From assembly GCA_029202485.1 (NCBI GenBank), contig CP119313.1, positions 806,001-870,000 on the forward strand: a DNA stretch of 64,000 bases, given 5' to 3'. Each line of letters begins with the position of its first letter. Positions within the stretch are counted from its first letter, which is position 1. This stretch comes from Candidatus Pedobacter colombiensis. GTDB lineage: Bacteria; Bacteroidota; Bacteroidia; Sphingobacteriales; Sphingobacteriaceae. A program made the translations under genes and the position numbers. Of this stretch, positions 1-9,176 are shown piece by piece. The notes beneath the pieces were generated by a model, which had not been told where the DNA came from, searched no databases, and saw only the letters and a list, made by a program, of their open reading frames with translations.

Positions 1-291
1 TCTAATCCTGGAAATATGATAGGTGAGTTTCAGGCTACTATAGCAAACGACGGAAGTCCTATGAATCTGTTCGCAAATAAACAAGTTTTGTGGAATGCTC
101 CATTAGATTATAGCAACGACCCTAGTTGGGAACGTGAGAGTTACCCAATATCATCGGAGTATTCATATGCTGGCTCTTGCGATCTTGGTAGTACATCTGA
201 TCTCCAAATCAGTGCTGGCATCTTATTCTGGAATCAGGATGATTATTCTCAAGGTTCTGAGTTTAACGTATTTCCAAGAATTAATCCATAA
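1..291 (+). CDS. 3' end of an unrecognised protein (partial)
   Basis: The reading frame is open from the first base and ends in TAA, so this is the C-terminal ~96 residues of a gene starting outside the window; the internal Met at codon 6 is not evidence of a start. The segment is rich in Ser, Asn, Asp and aromatic residues (for example WNAPLDYSNDPSWERESYP), as in secreted beta-rich proteins of this phylum. I do not recognise a family. It lies 40 bp upstream of the GH39 gene on the same strand and may be the preceding member of the same locus, but that is inference. Confidence 0.6.
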   Translation, partial: SNPGNMIGEFQATIANDGSPMNLFANKQVLWNAPLDYSNDPSWERESYPISSEYSYAGSCDLGSTSDLQISAGILFWNQDDYSQGSEFNVFPRINP

Positions 292-331
292 TACAATTGT
301 TAAAATTTAGTGTAATCCGTTTCACTGCTAA

Positions 332-2047
332 ATGACCCTATTAATTATATCTATAAAGCGTTCTTGTTTATTACTAGTAGGCATTTTTGTCATGAACTAT
401 GCTGTTTTTGCACAACAGAAAGTAGCAATACCTGCAACTGTTCATATAGATTTTCAGCAAAAAATAGGAAAGATGTATCCCGCATGGGCATGGTTTGGGT
501 ATGATGAACCCAATTATACCTATATGAAAGACGGTAAAAAATTGCTTACAGAAATTGCTGCATTAAGCGCTGGCCCCGTTTATGTTCGTACACATAGTTT
601 AATGGTAACCAATGATGGACCTCCATCGGCTTTAAAGTGGGGTTCTACTAATATGTATACTGAAGATGAGAAAGGCAATCCTGTTTACAGCTGGACTTTA
701 GTGGATAGTATTTTTGATACCTATATTAAACGTGGGATGAAACCTTTGGCACAGATTGGTTTTATGCCGGAAGCCTTATCTGTAAAGCCACAGCCATATC
801 GACATCATTGGAAGCCCGGTGATCCGTATAATGAAATATTTAAAGGTTGGACATATCCGCCTAAAGATTATAACAAATGGAGCAAACTGGTATATGAATG
901 GGTAAAACATTCTGTAGCACGTTATGGAAAAAAAGAGGTAGAGAGCTGGTACTGGGAACTATGGAACGAACCCGATAGTCCGTATTGGGGTGGTACTTTG
1001 GAGGAATACTTAAAGTTATACGATTATACAGTCGACGGGGCTAGAAAGGCCCTGTCGACTATAAAAATAGGTGGACCGCATGTTACTGGTCCGGCGGGGA
1101 ACAGGGGTGCTAAGTTTTTAAAAGCATTCATTGAACACTGTATTTCAGGTAAAAACTATGCAACAGGTGTAACTGGTACCCCGCTTGATTTTATTGCCTT
1201 TCATGCAAAGGGAAGCCCCAAAATAATTGATGGACACGTCCGAATGGATATGGGCAAACAACTACGTGATATATATAGCGGTTTTAAGATCGTGGCCGGC
1301 TATCCTGAAATTAAAAACCTTCCTATCATTATCGGAGAGTCAGATCCAGAAGGTTGTGCCGCTTGCGGTATGGCAACCAATCCTGAAAATGCTTATCGTA
1401 ATGGTACTATGTACTCCAGTTATACAGCAGCCTCCTTTGCACGTAAATATGCTATTGCAGATTCCATAGGTGTCAATTTTGTAGGTGCGGTATCCTGGTC
1501 CTTTGAGTTTGAAAATCAACCATGGTTTTACGGATTCAGGGACTTGGCTACAAATGGTGTGGATAAACCAGTTTTGAATGTATTCAGGATGTTTGGAATG
1601 ATGACGGGAGCACGTGTAAAAATACAGACTGATCTGATGTATCCACTCAATAAGGTTTTAACAACAAGCATCAGGGATACACAATCAGACATTGGCAGTT
1701 TAGCAACCATAGATAACAAAACGGCTGCAATTATGATTTGGAATTATCATGATGATGATACTCTTGGAGCTCCAACAGAGATCACCATCAATCTTAAAGG
1801 GATACAGAAAAAGGAGGTTAAACTAACTCAATTCCTGATAGACAATCAGCATAGTAACGCTTATGAAGTCTGGAAAAAGATGGGCTCCCCACAAAATCCT
1901 TCAGGAGCTCAAATCTCAGAATTGGAAAAAAGTGGACAATTGCAAATTTTTGGAAAGCCAGATAGATTAATCTTGGTGAACGGAAAAGCTATTGTGAAAG
2001 CAACGCTTCCAACACAAGGTGTAGCACTGTTAAAGCTCGATTGGTAA
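332..2047 (+). CDS. GH39-type glycoside hydrolase (beta-xylosidase-like), secreted
   Basis: A 571-aa protein with an N-terminal signal peptide ending near VFAQQ. The TIM-barrel region carries the GH-A clan acid/base motif LWNEPD (Glu ~213) and a candidate nucleophile in IIIGESDPEG (Glu ~336), in the order and spacing of GH39; a beta-sandwich-like C-terminal part follows. GH39 members are retaining beta-xylosidases, alpha-L-iduronidases and related enzymes, so the exact sugar cannot be read from sequence. The 25-bp gap to the PL9 gene suggests co-transcription. In this setting it would trim a side-chain sugar from pectin. Family assignment is fairly firm; substrate is inference. An intragenic hairpin lies within the gene (see findings). 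Confidence 0.8.
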   Translation: MTLLIISIKRSCLLLVGIFVMNYAVFAQQKVAIPATVHIDFQQKIGKMYPAWAWFGYDEPNYTYMKDGKKLLTEIAALSAGPVYVRTHSLMVTNDGPPSALKWGSTNMYTEDEKGNPVYSWTLVDSIFDTYIKRGMKPLAQIGFMPEALSVKPQPYRHHWKPGDPYNEIFKGWTYPPKDYNKWSKLVYEWVKHSVARYGKKEVESWYWELWNEPDSPYWGGTLEEYLKLYDYTVDGARKALSTIKIGGPHVTGPAGNRGAKFLKAFIEHCISGKNYATGVTGTPLDFIAFHAKGSPKIIDGHVRMDMGKQLRDIYSGFKIVAGYPEIKNLPIIIGESDPEGCAACGMATNPENAYRNGTMYSSYTAASFARKYAIADSIGVNFVGAVSWSFEFENQPWFYGFRDLATNGVDKPVLNVFRMFGMMTGARVKIQTDLMYPLNKVLTTSIRDTQSDIGSLATIDNKTAAIMIWNYHDDDTLGAPTEITINLKGIQKKEVKLTQFLIDNQHSNAYEVWKKMGSPQNPSGAQISELEKSGQLQIFGKPDRLILVNGKAIVKATLPTQGVALLKLDW

Positions 2048-2072
2048 AGACAAGATTAATCTTTTTTAAATA

Positions 2073-3407
2073 ATGAACATGAAAATATACCTTACCATAT
2101 TAACAGTCTTATTGATAACCGGCATTGTTAATGGAAAAAGCTTTCCGGCCAAGACATATTATGTTGCTCCTAAAGGCAGCGATGATAATCCTGGAACAAT
2201 TGAATCGCCATTTTTAACGATTCAAAAGGCTCAGACAGCTTGTATCCCTGGTGATACCGTTTACATCCGGGGTGGAAACTATGTGATGCAAAGCAGTCAA
2301 ATTGCTAAAACTGATAACTTATATGCTTGTGTAACTTATCTCGATAAGAGTGGGACCGAAAAAGCCAGGATAAATTATTTGGCATACCCTGGAGAAAAAC
2401 CGGTATTCGATTTTTCTAATATTGCTCCTCCCGGATTAAGGATTACAGCTTTTTTGGTGAAAGCATCTTATGTTAGCATTAAAGGATTGGATGTAAAAGG
2501 TGTTCAGGTCACTTTAACTTCCCACACACAAAGCGAATGTTTTAGAAATGAAGGTAGCCACAATATCTATGAAGGGCTTAGTATGCATGATGGGAAAGCC
2601 AATGGATTCTACTTAACTAAAGGTGGGAATAATCTGATATTAAACTGCGACGCTTATAACAACTGGGATGATGTTTCAGAAAATAAAAAAGGAGGTAACT
2701 CAGATGGCTTTGGCTGTCATCCCAATAGTCCTGAATATGTAGGTAATGTGTTTAGAGGTTGTAGAGCATGGTTTAATAGCGACGATGGCTTTGATTGCAT
2801 CAATGCAATGGCCGCTATTACCTTTGAGAACTGTTGGGCTTTTTACAATGGATACTCATCATCATTTGTTAATTTGGGCGACGGTAATGGATTTAAAATG
2901 GGAGGTTTTGGTGTTAAAAGTTCCAATAGAGTACCTGCTGTAATTCCACATCATCAAATTTATTTTTGTCTTGCTGTGGGTAACAAAAATTCAGGATTTT
3001 ATGCCAATCATCATTTAGGAGGCGATACCTGGTACAACAACACGGCTTATAAAAATGGAGTGAATTTTAATATGCTGAACAGGAACGCAGAGTTTACCAG
3101 TGATGTTCCGGGTTATGGGCACATCATGAAAAATAATTTGGGTTATAAAGCTCGTACAAAAGAGATTAGTAATGTAGACTTATTACTATGTGATGCTAGT
3201 AATAATTATTTTCAGTTGAATACCAGTATAACTGATGCCGACTTTTTAAGTCTAAAGGAATCATTTTTAACTCAGAAGCGTAGTGCTGATTTTAGCTTAC
3301 CTATGAATAATTTTTTGCGGTTGGCGACTGGGAGCATCTTAATTGATAAAGGGGTAAATGTAGGTTTCAGTTATGCAGGTAAAAATCCCAATCTGGGTTG
3401 CTTTTAA
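2073..3407 (+). CDS. PL9 family pectate/rhamnogalacturonan lyase, secreted
   Basis: A 444-aa right-handed beta-helix protein with a signal peptide (MNMKIYLTILTVLLITG...). The mature part starts with the typical TYYVAPKGSDDNPGT segment. Calcium-site residues of the PL9 type are visible: Asp ~211 in NSDGFG, and Asp ~237, 238 and 241 in FNSDDGFD. A Lys at ~275 in NGFKMGGFG matches the catalytic lysine of Pel9A-type lyases. PL9 enzymes cleave polygalacturonate or rhamnogalacturonan I by beta-elimination. With GH105 and CE12 nearby, a rhamnogalacturonan I backbone lyase is the better guess. It sits between GH39 and GH115 with ~25-bp gaps, so probably one operon. Confidence 0.85.
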   Translation: MNMKIYLTILTVLLITGIVNGKSFPAKTYYVAPKGSDDNPGTIESPFLTIQKAQTACIPGDTVYIRGGNYVMQSSQIAKTDNLYACVTYLDKSGTEKARINYLAYPGEKPVFDFSNIAPPGLRITAFLVKASYVSIKGLDVKGVQVTLTSHTQSECFRNEGSHNIYEGLSMHDGKANGFYLTKGGNNLILNCDAYNNWDDVSENKKGGNSDGFGCHPNSPEYVGNVFRGCRAWFNSDDGFDCINAMAAITFENCWAFYNGYSSSFVNLGDGNGFKMGGFGVKSSNRVPAVIPHHQIYFCLAVGNKNSGFYANHHLGGDTWYNNTAYKNGVNFNMLNRNAEFTSDVPGYGHIMKNNLGYKARTKEISNVDLLLCDASNNYFQLNTSITDADFLSLKESFLTQKRSADFSLPMNNFLRLATGSILIDKGVNVGFSYAGKNPNLGCF

Positions 3408-3430
3408 GAAATCAATATTAAATTAAGTGA

Positions 3431-6316
3431 ATGAGGCTATTTCTTGTAATTACAGTGCTATTCCTGTCTTTAAATCATTTTGCTAAAGCACAGCAAAATG
3501 AAGAAGGAGGAATTGTAGTTTCAGAACAGCCTGTTTCAGGTGGCTTTGCTTTATTAAACAAAGGAAAGGCAGCTACAATTTATACTGATGAGGCCGATGC
3601 TGAAGTTGTACATATTGCCGCAAATGCCCTGAAAAACGATGTTAAATTAGTTTCAGGGATTGGGCCTGCAGTTGTCGCAAGTAGCAAGGTTGTTAGTCCG
3701 CTTAGTGTACTTATTGGTACCATTGGGAAATCAAAATTGATAGACCAACTGGTACTCAATAAGAAGATCACTATAGCTGAAGTAAAAAACAAATGGGAAA
3801 CTTTTAGTATCTCCGTAGTTGAAAATCCTTTACCGGGAGTAAAACAGACGCTTGTAATTGTAGGCAGTGACCCCAGGGGTACAGCCTTTGGTGTTTTTGA
3901 GCTGTCTGAACTTATTGGTGTTTCGCCCTGGTATTGGTGGGCAGACGTCCATCCTGTATTAAAAAAAAATATTTTTATAAAGGGGACAGTGGTGTCAGAG
4001 TCCCCATCGGTAAAATACAGGGGGATATTTTTGAATGATGAAGATTGGGGTTTACAACCATGGGCGGCAAAAACGCTGGAACCTGAAACCGGTGATATAG
4101 GCCCTAAAACTTATGCCCGGATCTTTGAGTTGCTACTTCGGCTAAAAGCCAACTTGATTTGGCCGGCCATGCACCCCAGCACCAAAGCCTTTTATCATTA
4201 TCCAGGTAATGAAAAGATTGCTGTCGATTATGCTATTGTAGTGGGGTCTTCACATGCTGAACCTATGCTACGGAATAATGTAGGCGAATGGCAGAAAACC
4301 ATGGGTGATTTTAATTACTTAAGTAATCGGGATCGGGTATACAACTATTGGGAAACAAGAGTAAAAGAGAGCAAAAATAACGATGCAATTTATACAGTAG
4401 GTATGCGTGGCGTGCACGATGGGGCTATAGAAGGAGTGAAAACTGTAAAAGAGGCTATCCCTTTGCTGGAAACAATCATTGAGGATCAACGTAAACTACT
4501 TCAAAAATATATCAATCCCAATGTAAAAAAAGTTCCGCAAGTGTTTACCGTATACAAAGAGGTGCTGGATATTTATGACGGAGGAATTAAATTGCCTGAG
4601 GACATTACCCTGGTATGGCCCGACGATAATTATGGCTATATCCAGCGTTTAAATAATGAAAAAGAAAATGAGCGTGCCGGTGGCTCCGGTGTTTATTACC
4701 ATGCTTCTTACTGGGGGCGTCCACACGATTACCTTTGGTTAAGTACTACGCATCCGGGGTTGATCCGCGAAGAAATGATGAAGGCCTATCAAACAAAGTC
4801 AAACCGTTTATGGGTTTTAAATATAGGAGATATAAAACCAGGCGAATATAACATGCAGCTGTTTTTAGATATGGCTTATAAAGTCGGACCATTTAAAGAC
4901 AGCAACTATTCAAAGACCCATTTGCAACAATGGATAGTTAACATTTTTGGAGATAAAAAGGCTACTGAAATAACAGATATCTTATGGCAGTATTACCAGC
5001 TTGCTTTTGAGCGCAAGCCCGAATTTATGGGCTGGAGCCAGACCGAACCCACTACAAAGACTAATTATACAGACTACAACCATTTCTACTATGGTGATGA
5101 AGCTCAGCGTCGGATAGATCATTATGAACAGCTAACGGAAAGGGTGAAAGCCCTGCGGGCAGAAATAAGTGGCAAAGATGCAGATGCCTTTTATCAATTG
5201 GTGTATTATCCTGTAGTAGGTGCATCACTGATGAACAAAAAATTTCTTTACCGGGATAAGGCAATGCTATATGCGAGGCAGAATAGGGCCAGTGCCGCAG
5301 ATTATGCCCTGTTAGTTAAAAAAGCTTATGATGATATTGTTAAAGAAACACAATACTACAATATAGAGCTGAGTGATGGTAAATGGAAAAATATGATGTC
5401 AATGATTCCACGCAATTTACCGGTTTATCAGGCCCCTGACATTCCTGGCATAAAGATCGATCAATCAGGTATCTGGAGCATAGCCCCGGAAGGTTTTGTG
5501 AGCAAGGATTCTTCTTTAGTTACTAAGCCAGATGCTGGTTTTGTTTTACCAGCATTTAACCGGTTAAGCAATAAAAGCTATTTTATCGATGTTTTCCTGA
5601 GTACCGACAAAACACTAAACTGGACAACTAAAACCGAACCATGGATTAGGTTGTCTCAAAGTTCAGGTACCTTAAAGCCTGAACCGGGCAAAAGAGAACA
5701 GCGGATTTGGGTAAGTATCGATTGGGATAAAGCAAAGAAGGAAAATGGCAACATCAGCTTTAGTGCAAACGGAAAAGAACTAAATGTAACCGTAAATGTC
5801 AGGTCTGCTAATGATTATCTTTCCGTTCCCGCTTCAAAATTTAACAGGATTAACAATAAAAACGGCCAAACCTGGTCACTTATCAATGATCTGGGGTATA
5901 CTGGTCAAAGTTTGATGGCCTTGCCGCTTGAAGGAGTTAAAATTCCTGATCTTCAAAATACAACAACCCTAAAAGAAAATAATGCTTGTGTTGAATATGA
6001 CTTTAATACCTCCACTGCAAGTAATCCGGAAATAAGTATTTATACCTTACCAAGTCACCCAATTAACAATAATTACCGGATGCGATACGCGGTTTCGATA
6101 GACAATGGACCCTTAAATATGCTGGATTTTAAAACTCAGGGTAGATCTGAGGAATGGAAGCAGAATGTTTTAAGGAACAGTGCCATCAGAAAGATAAACA
6201 TACAGAATTTAAAACCGGGTAAACATACATTGCACATTTATATGATTGATCCGGGAGTTATTTTAGATCGGATATTTATCAATTTTGGGAACATTAAAAA
6301 TGGTTATTCCTATTGA
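3431..6316 (+). CDS. GH115 family alpha-glucuronidase, secreted
   Basis: A 961-aa protein with a signal peptide (MRLFLVITVLFLSLNHFAKAQ). It follows the GH115 plan: an N-terminal alpha/beta domain (GFALLNKGKAATIYTD...), a large catalytic barrel with YRGIFLNDEDWG (Asn202-Trp206) and LIWPAMHPSTKAF, the WPDDNYGYI motif, and C-terminal beta-sandwich modules. Known GH115 members remove (4-O-methyl-)alpha-glucuronic acid from internal or terminal positions of glucuronoxylan and related glycans. Its stop is only 8 bp from that of the convergent CE15 esterase gene. Presence in a pectin locus is unusual and suggests a glucuronidated side chain as substrate, which is inference. Confidence 0.88.
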   Translation: MRLFLVITVLFLSLNHFAKAQQNEEGGIVVSEQPVSGGFALLNKGKAATIYTDEADAEVVHIAANALKNDVKLVSGIGPAVVASSKVVSPLSVLIGTIGKSKLIDQLVLNKKITIAEVKNKWETFSISVVENPLPGVKQTLVIVGSDPRGTAFGVFELSELIGVSPWYWWADVHPVLKKNIFIKGTVVSESPSVKYRGIFLNDEDWGLQPWAAKTLEPETGDIGPKTYARIFELLLRLKANLIWPAMHPSTKAFYHYPGNEKIAVDYAIVVGSSHAEPMLRNNVGEWQKTMGDFNYLSNRDRVYNYWETRVKESKNNDAIYTVGMRGVHDGAIEGVKTVKEAIPLLETIIEDQRKLLQKYINPNVKKVPQVFTVYKEVLDIYDGGIKLPEDITLVWPDDNYGYIQRLNNEKENERAGGSGVYYHASYWGRPHDYLWLSTTHPGLIREEMMKAYQTKSNRLWVLNIGDIKPGEYNMQLFLDMAYKVGPFKDSNYSKTHLQQWIVNIFGDKKATEITDILWQYYQLAFERKPEFMGWSQTEPTTKTNYTDYNHFYYGDEAQRRIDHYEQLTERVKALRAEISGKDADAFYQLVYYPVVGASLMNKKFLYRDKAMLYARQNRASAADYALLVKKAYDDIVKETQYYNIELSDGKWKNMMSMIPRNLPVYQAPDIPGIKIDQSGIWSIAPEGFVSKDSSLVTKPDAGFVLPAFNRLSNKSYFIDVFLSTDKTLNWTTKTEPWIRLSQSSGTLKPEPGKREQRIWVSIDWDKAKKENGNISFSANGKELNVTVNVRSANDYLSVPASKFNRINNKNGQTWSLINDLGYTGQSLMALPLEGVKIPDLQNTTTLKENNACVEYDFNTSTASNPEISIYTLPSHPINNNYRMRYAVSIDNGPLNMLDFKTQGRSEEWKQNVLRNSAIRKINIQNLKPGKHTLHIYMIDPGVILDRIFINFGNIKNGYSY

Positions 6317-6324
6317 TTCGACAA

Positions 6325-7596
6325 CTATTTCCATTGCTCATCTGCAAATTTTAAGTATTGTTGCCAGTCATATAAAGTGACATCGTGTTTTCCTGCTCTA
6401 ATGTGATAGCGAGGGATGTTCCCAACCGGCTGGTGCAAGGCAGGCAGCTCATCTGTCTGAATTCCTTTTTTGCCATACAAGGCGTAAACACGACCTGCTT
6501 CTTTTGCACTTAGAAACTCACCCTTCGGATCAGACCAGGTGTCGCCCTCGGCGCTGGCGACATATAATGGTCTTGGCGCCATTAAAGATAAAAGCATGTG
6601 AGCATCTATCGGTAAGTCGGTCACTTTATCGCCATAGGTTTTGTAATTAGCACCAAACCAGTGCGGGAACTTTTCTGTGATGATTTTTACGGTTTCTCCA
6701 TACCATCGTTTAGAAAGGGCAGCCCCACCTTCTCCGGATTCATTGGATATAATTAAGGAGAAACGTGGATCTGATGCAGCAGCCCATAAAGCAGCCTTAC
6801 CAAGTCTTGAATGACCAATAACTGCGATTTTTTTGGCATCAATGTCTTTATCCTTTTCCAGATAATCATAGATACGGCTTAAGCCATACGCCCAGGCACC
6901 CATAGCACTCCATTCTTCAGGTTGTATTTTCAATACATTTTTTAATGTCGTACGAATTCCTGTTTTCCAGCCTTCAGCGTTATCGGGTTCCAGATCGCCG
7001 TAGTATGCGGTCGCCAATGCATAACCATGCGATAAAATTTCTTTAACCTGCCATTGAGTGATATCTGTTCCTCTGGACAAGTCTGTAGCCCTGTTATTAA
7101 CAACGCCCTTACCTCTGGCTGGCATCCAGCTTTGCGAAAGTAAAATTGAGCTATCCGCTTCTAATGCGTGGTTGCCTGAAAAGTTATATCCTACAAAAAC
7201 AGCTACCGGCTTTTTTAGCTTGGCTGGAAGATATAAAAGCACATCGGTATAGATACTGTTGTCGGTCGGATGCAGGTAAATACGAATTTGTTTTCGGGTT
7301 GCAAAACCATCCTTCGTATGATCAGTTTTCATCACTTCAAATCTGATAGGAACAGATTTAACCGGATACTTGCCGAACTGAATAGTCTGATACAAATTAT
7401 AAATATAGGGGCGTTGTACTTTTTCCCATTCAGTGCTGTTTTTTACGGTTTTGCCATTTTGCATTTTTAAAACATCAGGCAAGGTATAGGCAGGAACTTT
7501 CGTCTCATCGATATTGGAAAGTGGTGCCTGAGCATAACCTTCTAACGCAATGAATAAGCAGCTGATGAACAGCACTGGAATAAGGGTACGTTTCAT
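6325..7596 (-). CDS. CE15-like glucuronoyl methylesterase, secreted
   Basis: An alpha/beta hydrolase of 423 aa from the chosen ATG (MKRTLIPVLF), which opens a clean signal peptide ending at GYAQA; an in-frame start nine codons upstream would add a charged extension and is less likely. The nucleophile motif is VIGHSRLGKAALW (Ser ~263), with NESGEGGAAL downstream and a late HDVTLYDW carrying the probable catalytic His. This matches bacterial CE15 enzymes, which hydrolyse methyl or lignin esters of 4-O-methylglucuronic acid. Encoded opposite the GH115 gene with nearly touching stops: esterase first, alpha-glucuronidase second would be a coherent route. Methyl-galacturonate or another uronate ester remains possible. 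Confidence 0.78.
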   Translation of the reverse strand: MKRTLIPVLFISCLFIALEGYAQAPLSNIDETKVPAYTLPDVLKMQNGKTVKNSTEWEKVQRPYIYNLYQTIQFGKYPVKSVPIRFEVMKTDHTKDGFATRKQIRIYLHPTDNSIYTDVLLYLPAKLKKPVAVFVGYNFSGNHALEADSSILLSQSWMPARGKGVVNNRATDLSRGTDITQWQVKEILSHGYALATAYYGDLEPDNAEGWKTGIRTTLKNVLKIQPEEWSAMGAWAYGLSRIYDYLEKDKDIDAKKIAVIGHSRLGKAALWAAASDPRFSLIISNESGEGGAALSKRWYGETVKIITEKFPHWFGANYKTYGDKVTDLPIDAHMLLSLMAPRPLYVASAEGDTWSDPKGEFLSAKEAGRVYALYGKKGIQTDELPALHQPVGNIPRYHIRAGKHDVTLYDWQQYLKFADEQWK

Positions 7597-7793
7597 TTTT
7601 TTTATTTGAAGTAATTTAAGCATTATTTATATAGAAACGATTAGTTTTTGTAATGACTTCTTTACCTTGAGGACAGGATACAGCAGGATGGGGCTGCTAT
7701 AAAAAATCTCTAGATTAGGTTTATTAACCAATTATAAACCCTACTGTACTTTTCTCACTAGCATGGATAAGTATTGTTGTATCCAACCTAATT
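7597..7793. promoter_or_regulatory. Divergent promoter region between CE15 and GH105 genes
   Basis: A 197-bp region serving two outward genes. Three symmetric elements are visible: AGCAG/CTGCT around GATGGGG at 7682-7698; an imperfect TAGGTTTAT/ATAAACCCTA repeat at 7716-7743; and TGGATA/TATCCA with a 10-nt spacer at 7764-7785. The first shares an 11-mer (GCYCCATCCTG on the reverse strand) with the other divergent promoter at 21.3 kb. No regulator binding is proven. Confidence 0.4.
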
Positions 7794-9176
7794 ATGTTTG
7801 TTTCTAATCGATCATTTAAAAAATCCAGACTTAAAATGTTATGCGTTTGTGGACTGGCTTTCTCTGCGATGTCTTCTTTTGCCCAATATGTAACTACAAA
7901 AGGGAACGACGTAACTACACCTTTACACCTGCTGAAACCAGCTTACATTACCCCTTATGGTGAAACAAAACCGAGTGATATTAAGGTTGCCCTGGATAGA
8001 GTTTATAATTACCTCGATAATACTACACCCATTCAGTTGGTGGATAAGACAAATGGAAAGGTGGTTTCAGACTTAAAACAAGTAAATTCAAATACCATTT
8101 TTAAACCTGGGGATTATCGTTTAACCAGTTATGAATGGGGTGTTACTTATACCGGGATGCTGGAAGCTGCTGCAGCAACGGGCGACAAGAAATTTAGTGA
8201 TTACACTATAAAAAGGATCGATTTCCTGGCAGATGTAGTTGCTGCATACCAAAGTTATCTAAAAACAAATCCAGGCGCGGTAACTCCGGTACGTTCGGTA
8301 TTGGATCCGCACGCACTAGATGATGCCGGCTCTATTGCTGCTTCAATGATCAAAGCACAAAGAACAGGACAAATTAAATCAAACCTTCGTCCGATAATTG
8401 AGAATTACCTGAACTACATCATGACCAAAGAATTTCGTTTAAAAGACGGAACGTTGGCAAGAAATAGGCCCCAACCTAATACACTCTGGTTGGATGATTT
8501 ATACATGAGCTTACCTGCAATTGTACAGATGGGTGTTTTAACCGGGGAAGGGAAGTATTTTGATGAAGCGGTAAAGCAATACCAACTGTTTGCTGAAAGA
8601 ATGTTTAATCATGAAAAAGGTCTTTATATGCATGGCTGGGTTCAGGACATGGATCCACATCCGCAATTTCATTGGGGCCGTGCCAATGGATGGGGCCTGA
8701 TGACCAAAATTGAGTTACTGGATGCTTTGCCCGCTAATCATCCTGGCCGGCCAATGATTTTAAAAATGTTAAAAGCGCATGTAAAAGGACTGGCTGGTTT
8801 GCAGGATGGAACCGGATTTTGGCATCAATTACTGGATCGTAATGATTCTTATCTGGAGACTTCAGCTACCGCAATTTACGCTTATTGCATTGCACGAGCT
8901 GTTAACAATGGCTGGTTGGATGCAAAAGCCTATGGGCCGATGGCCTTGTTGGCCTGGAATGCCGTAAGTACTAAAATAAGTGCAAATGGTCAGGTTGAAG
9001 GTACCTGCGTAGGTACGGGGATGGGGTTTGATCCTGCATTTTATTATTACCGTCCGGTTAATGTTTTTGCTGCCCATAGTTATGGACCGGTACTTTTGGC
9101 CGGAGCCGAAACCTACAGAATGTTGCAAAAGCATCCTTTTGAAATTAATGACAGTTCAGTTCAAATGTATAAATAG
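7794..9176 (+). CDS. GH105 unsaturated rhamnogalacturonyl hydrolase, secreted
   Basis: A 460-aa (alpha/alpha)6-barrel protein. The start gives a basic N-terminus (FVSNRSFKKSRLK) and a signal peptide ending near SSFAQ. GH105 hallmarks are present: LWLDDLYMSLP (catalytic Asp ~234/235), FHWGRANGWG (Trp ~294) and SYLETSATAIYAY. The family hydrates and cleaves the 4,5-unsaturated galacturonyl residue left by pectate or rhamnogalacturonan lyases, so it acts directly on products of PL9. Secretion would place it in the periplasm. The TAG stop is followed immediately by the ATG of the PL22 gene, implying one mRNA and possibly coupled translation. Confidence 0.92.
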   Translation: MFVSNRSFKKSRLKMLCVCGLAFSAMSSFAQYVTTKGNDVTTPLHLLKPAYITPYGETKPSDIKVALDRVYNYLDNTTPIQLVDKTNGKVVSDLKQVNSNTIFKPGDYRLTSYEWGVTYTGMLEAAAATGDKKFSDYTIKRIDFLADVVAAYQSYLKTNPGAVTPVRSVLDPHALDDAGSIAASMIKAQRTGQIKSNLRPIIENYLNYIMTKEFRLKDGTLARNRPQPNTLWLDDLYMSLPAIVQMGVLTGEGKYFDEAVKQYQLFAERMFNHEKGLYMHGWVQDMDPHPQFHWGRANGWGLMTKIELLDALPANHPGRPMILKMLKAHVKGLAGLQDGTGFWHQLLDRNDSYLETSATAIYAYCIARAVNNGWLDAKAYGPMALLAWNAVSTKISANGQVEGTCVGTGMGFDPAFYYYRPVNVFAAHSYGPVLLAGAETYRMLQKHPFEINDSSVQMYK

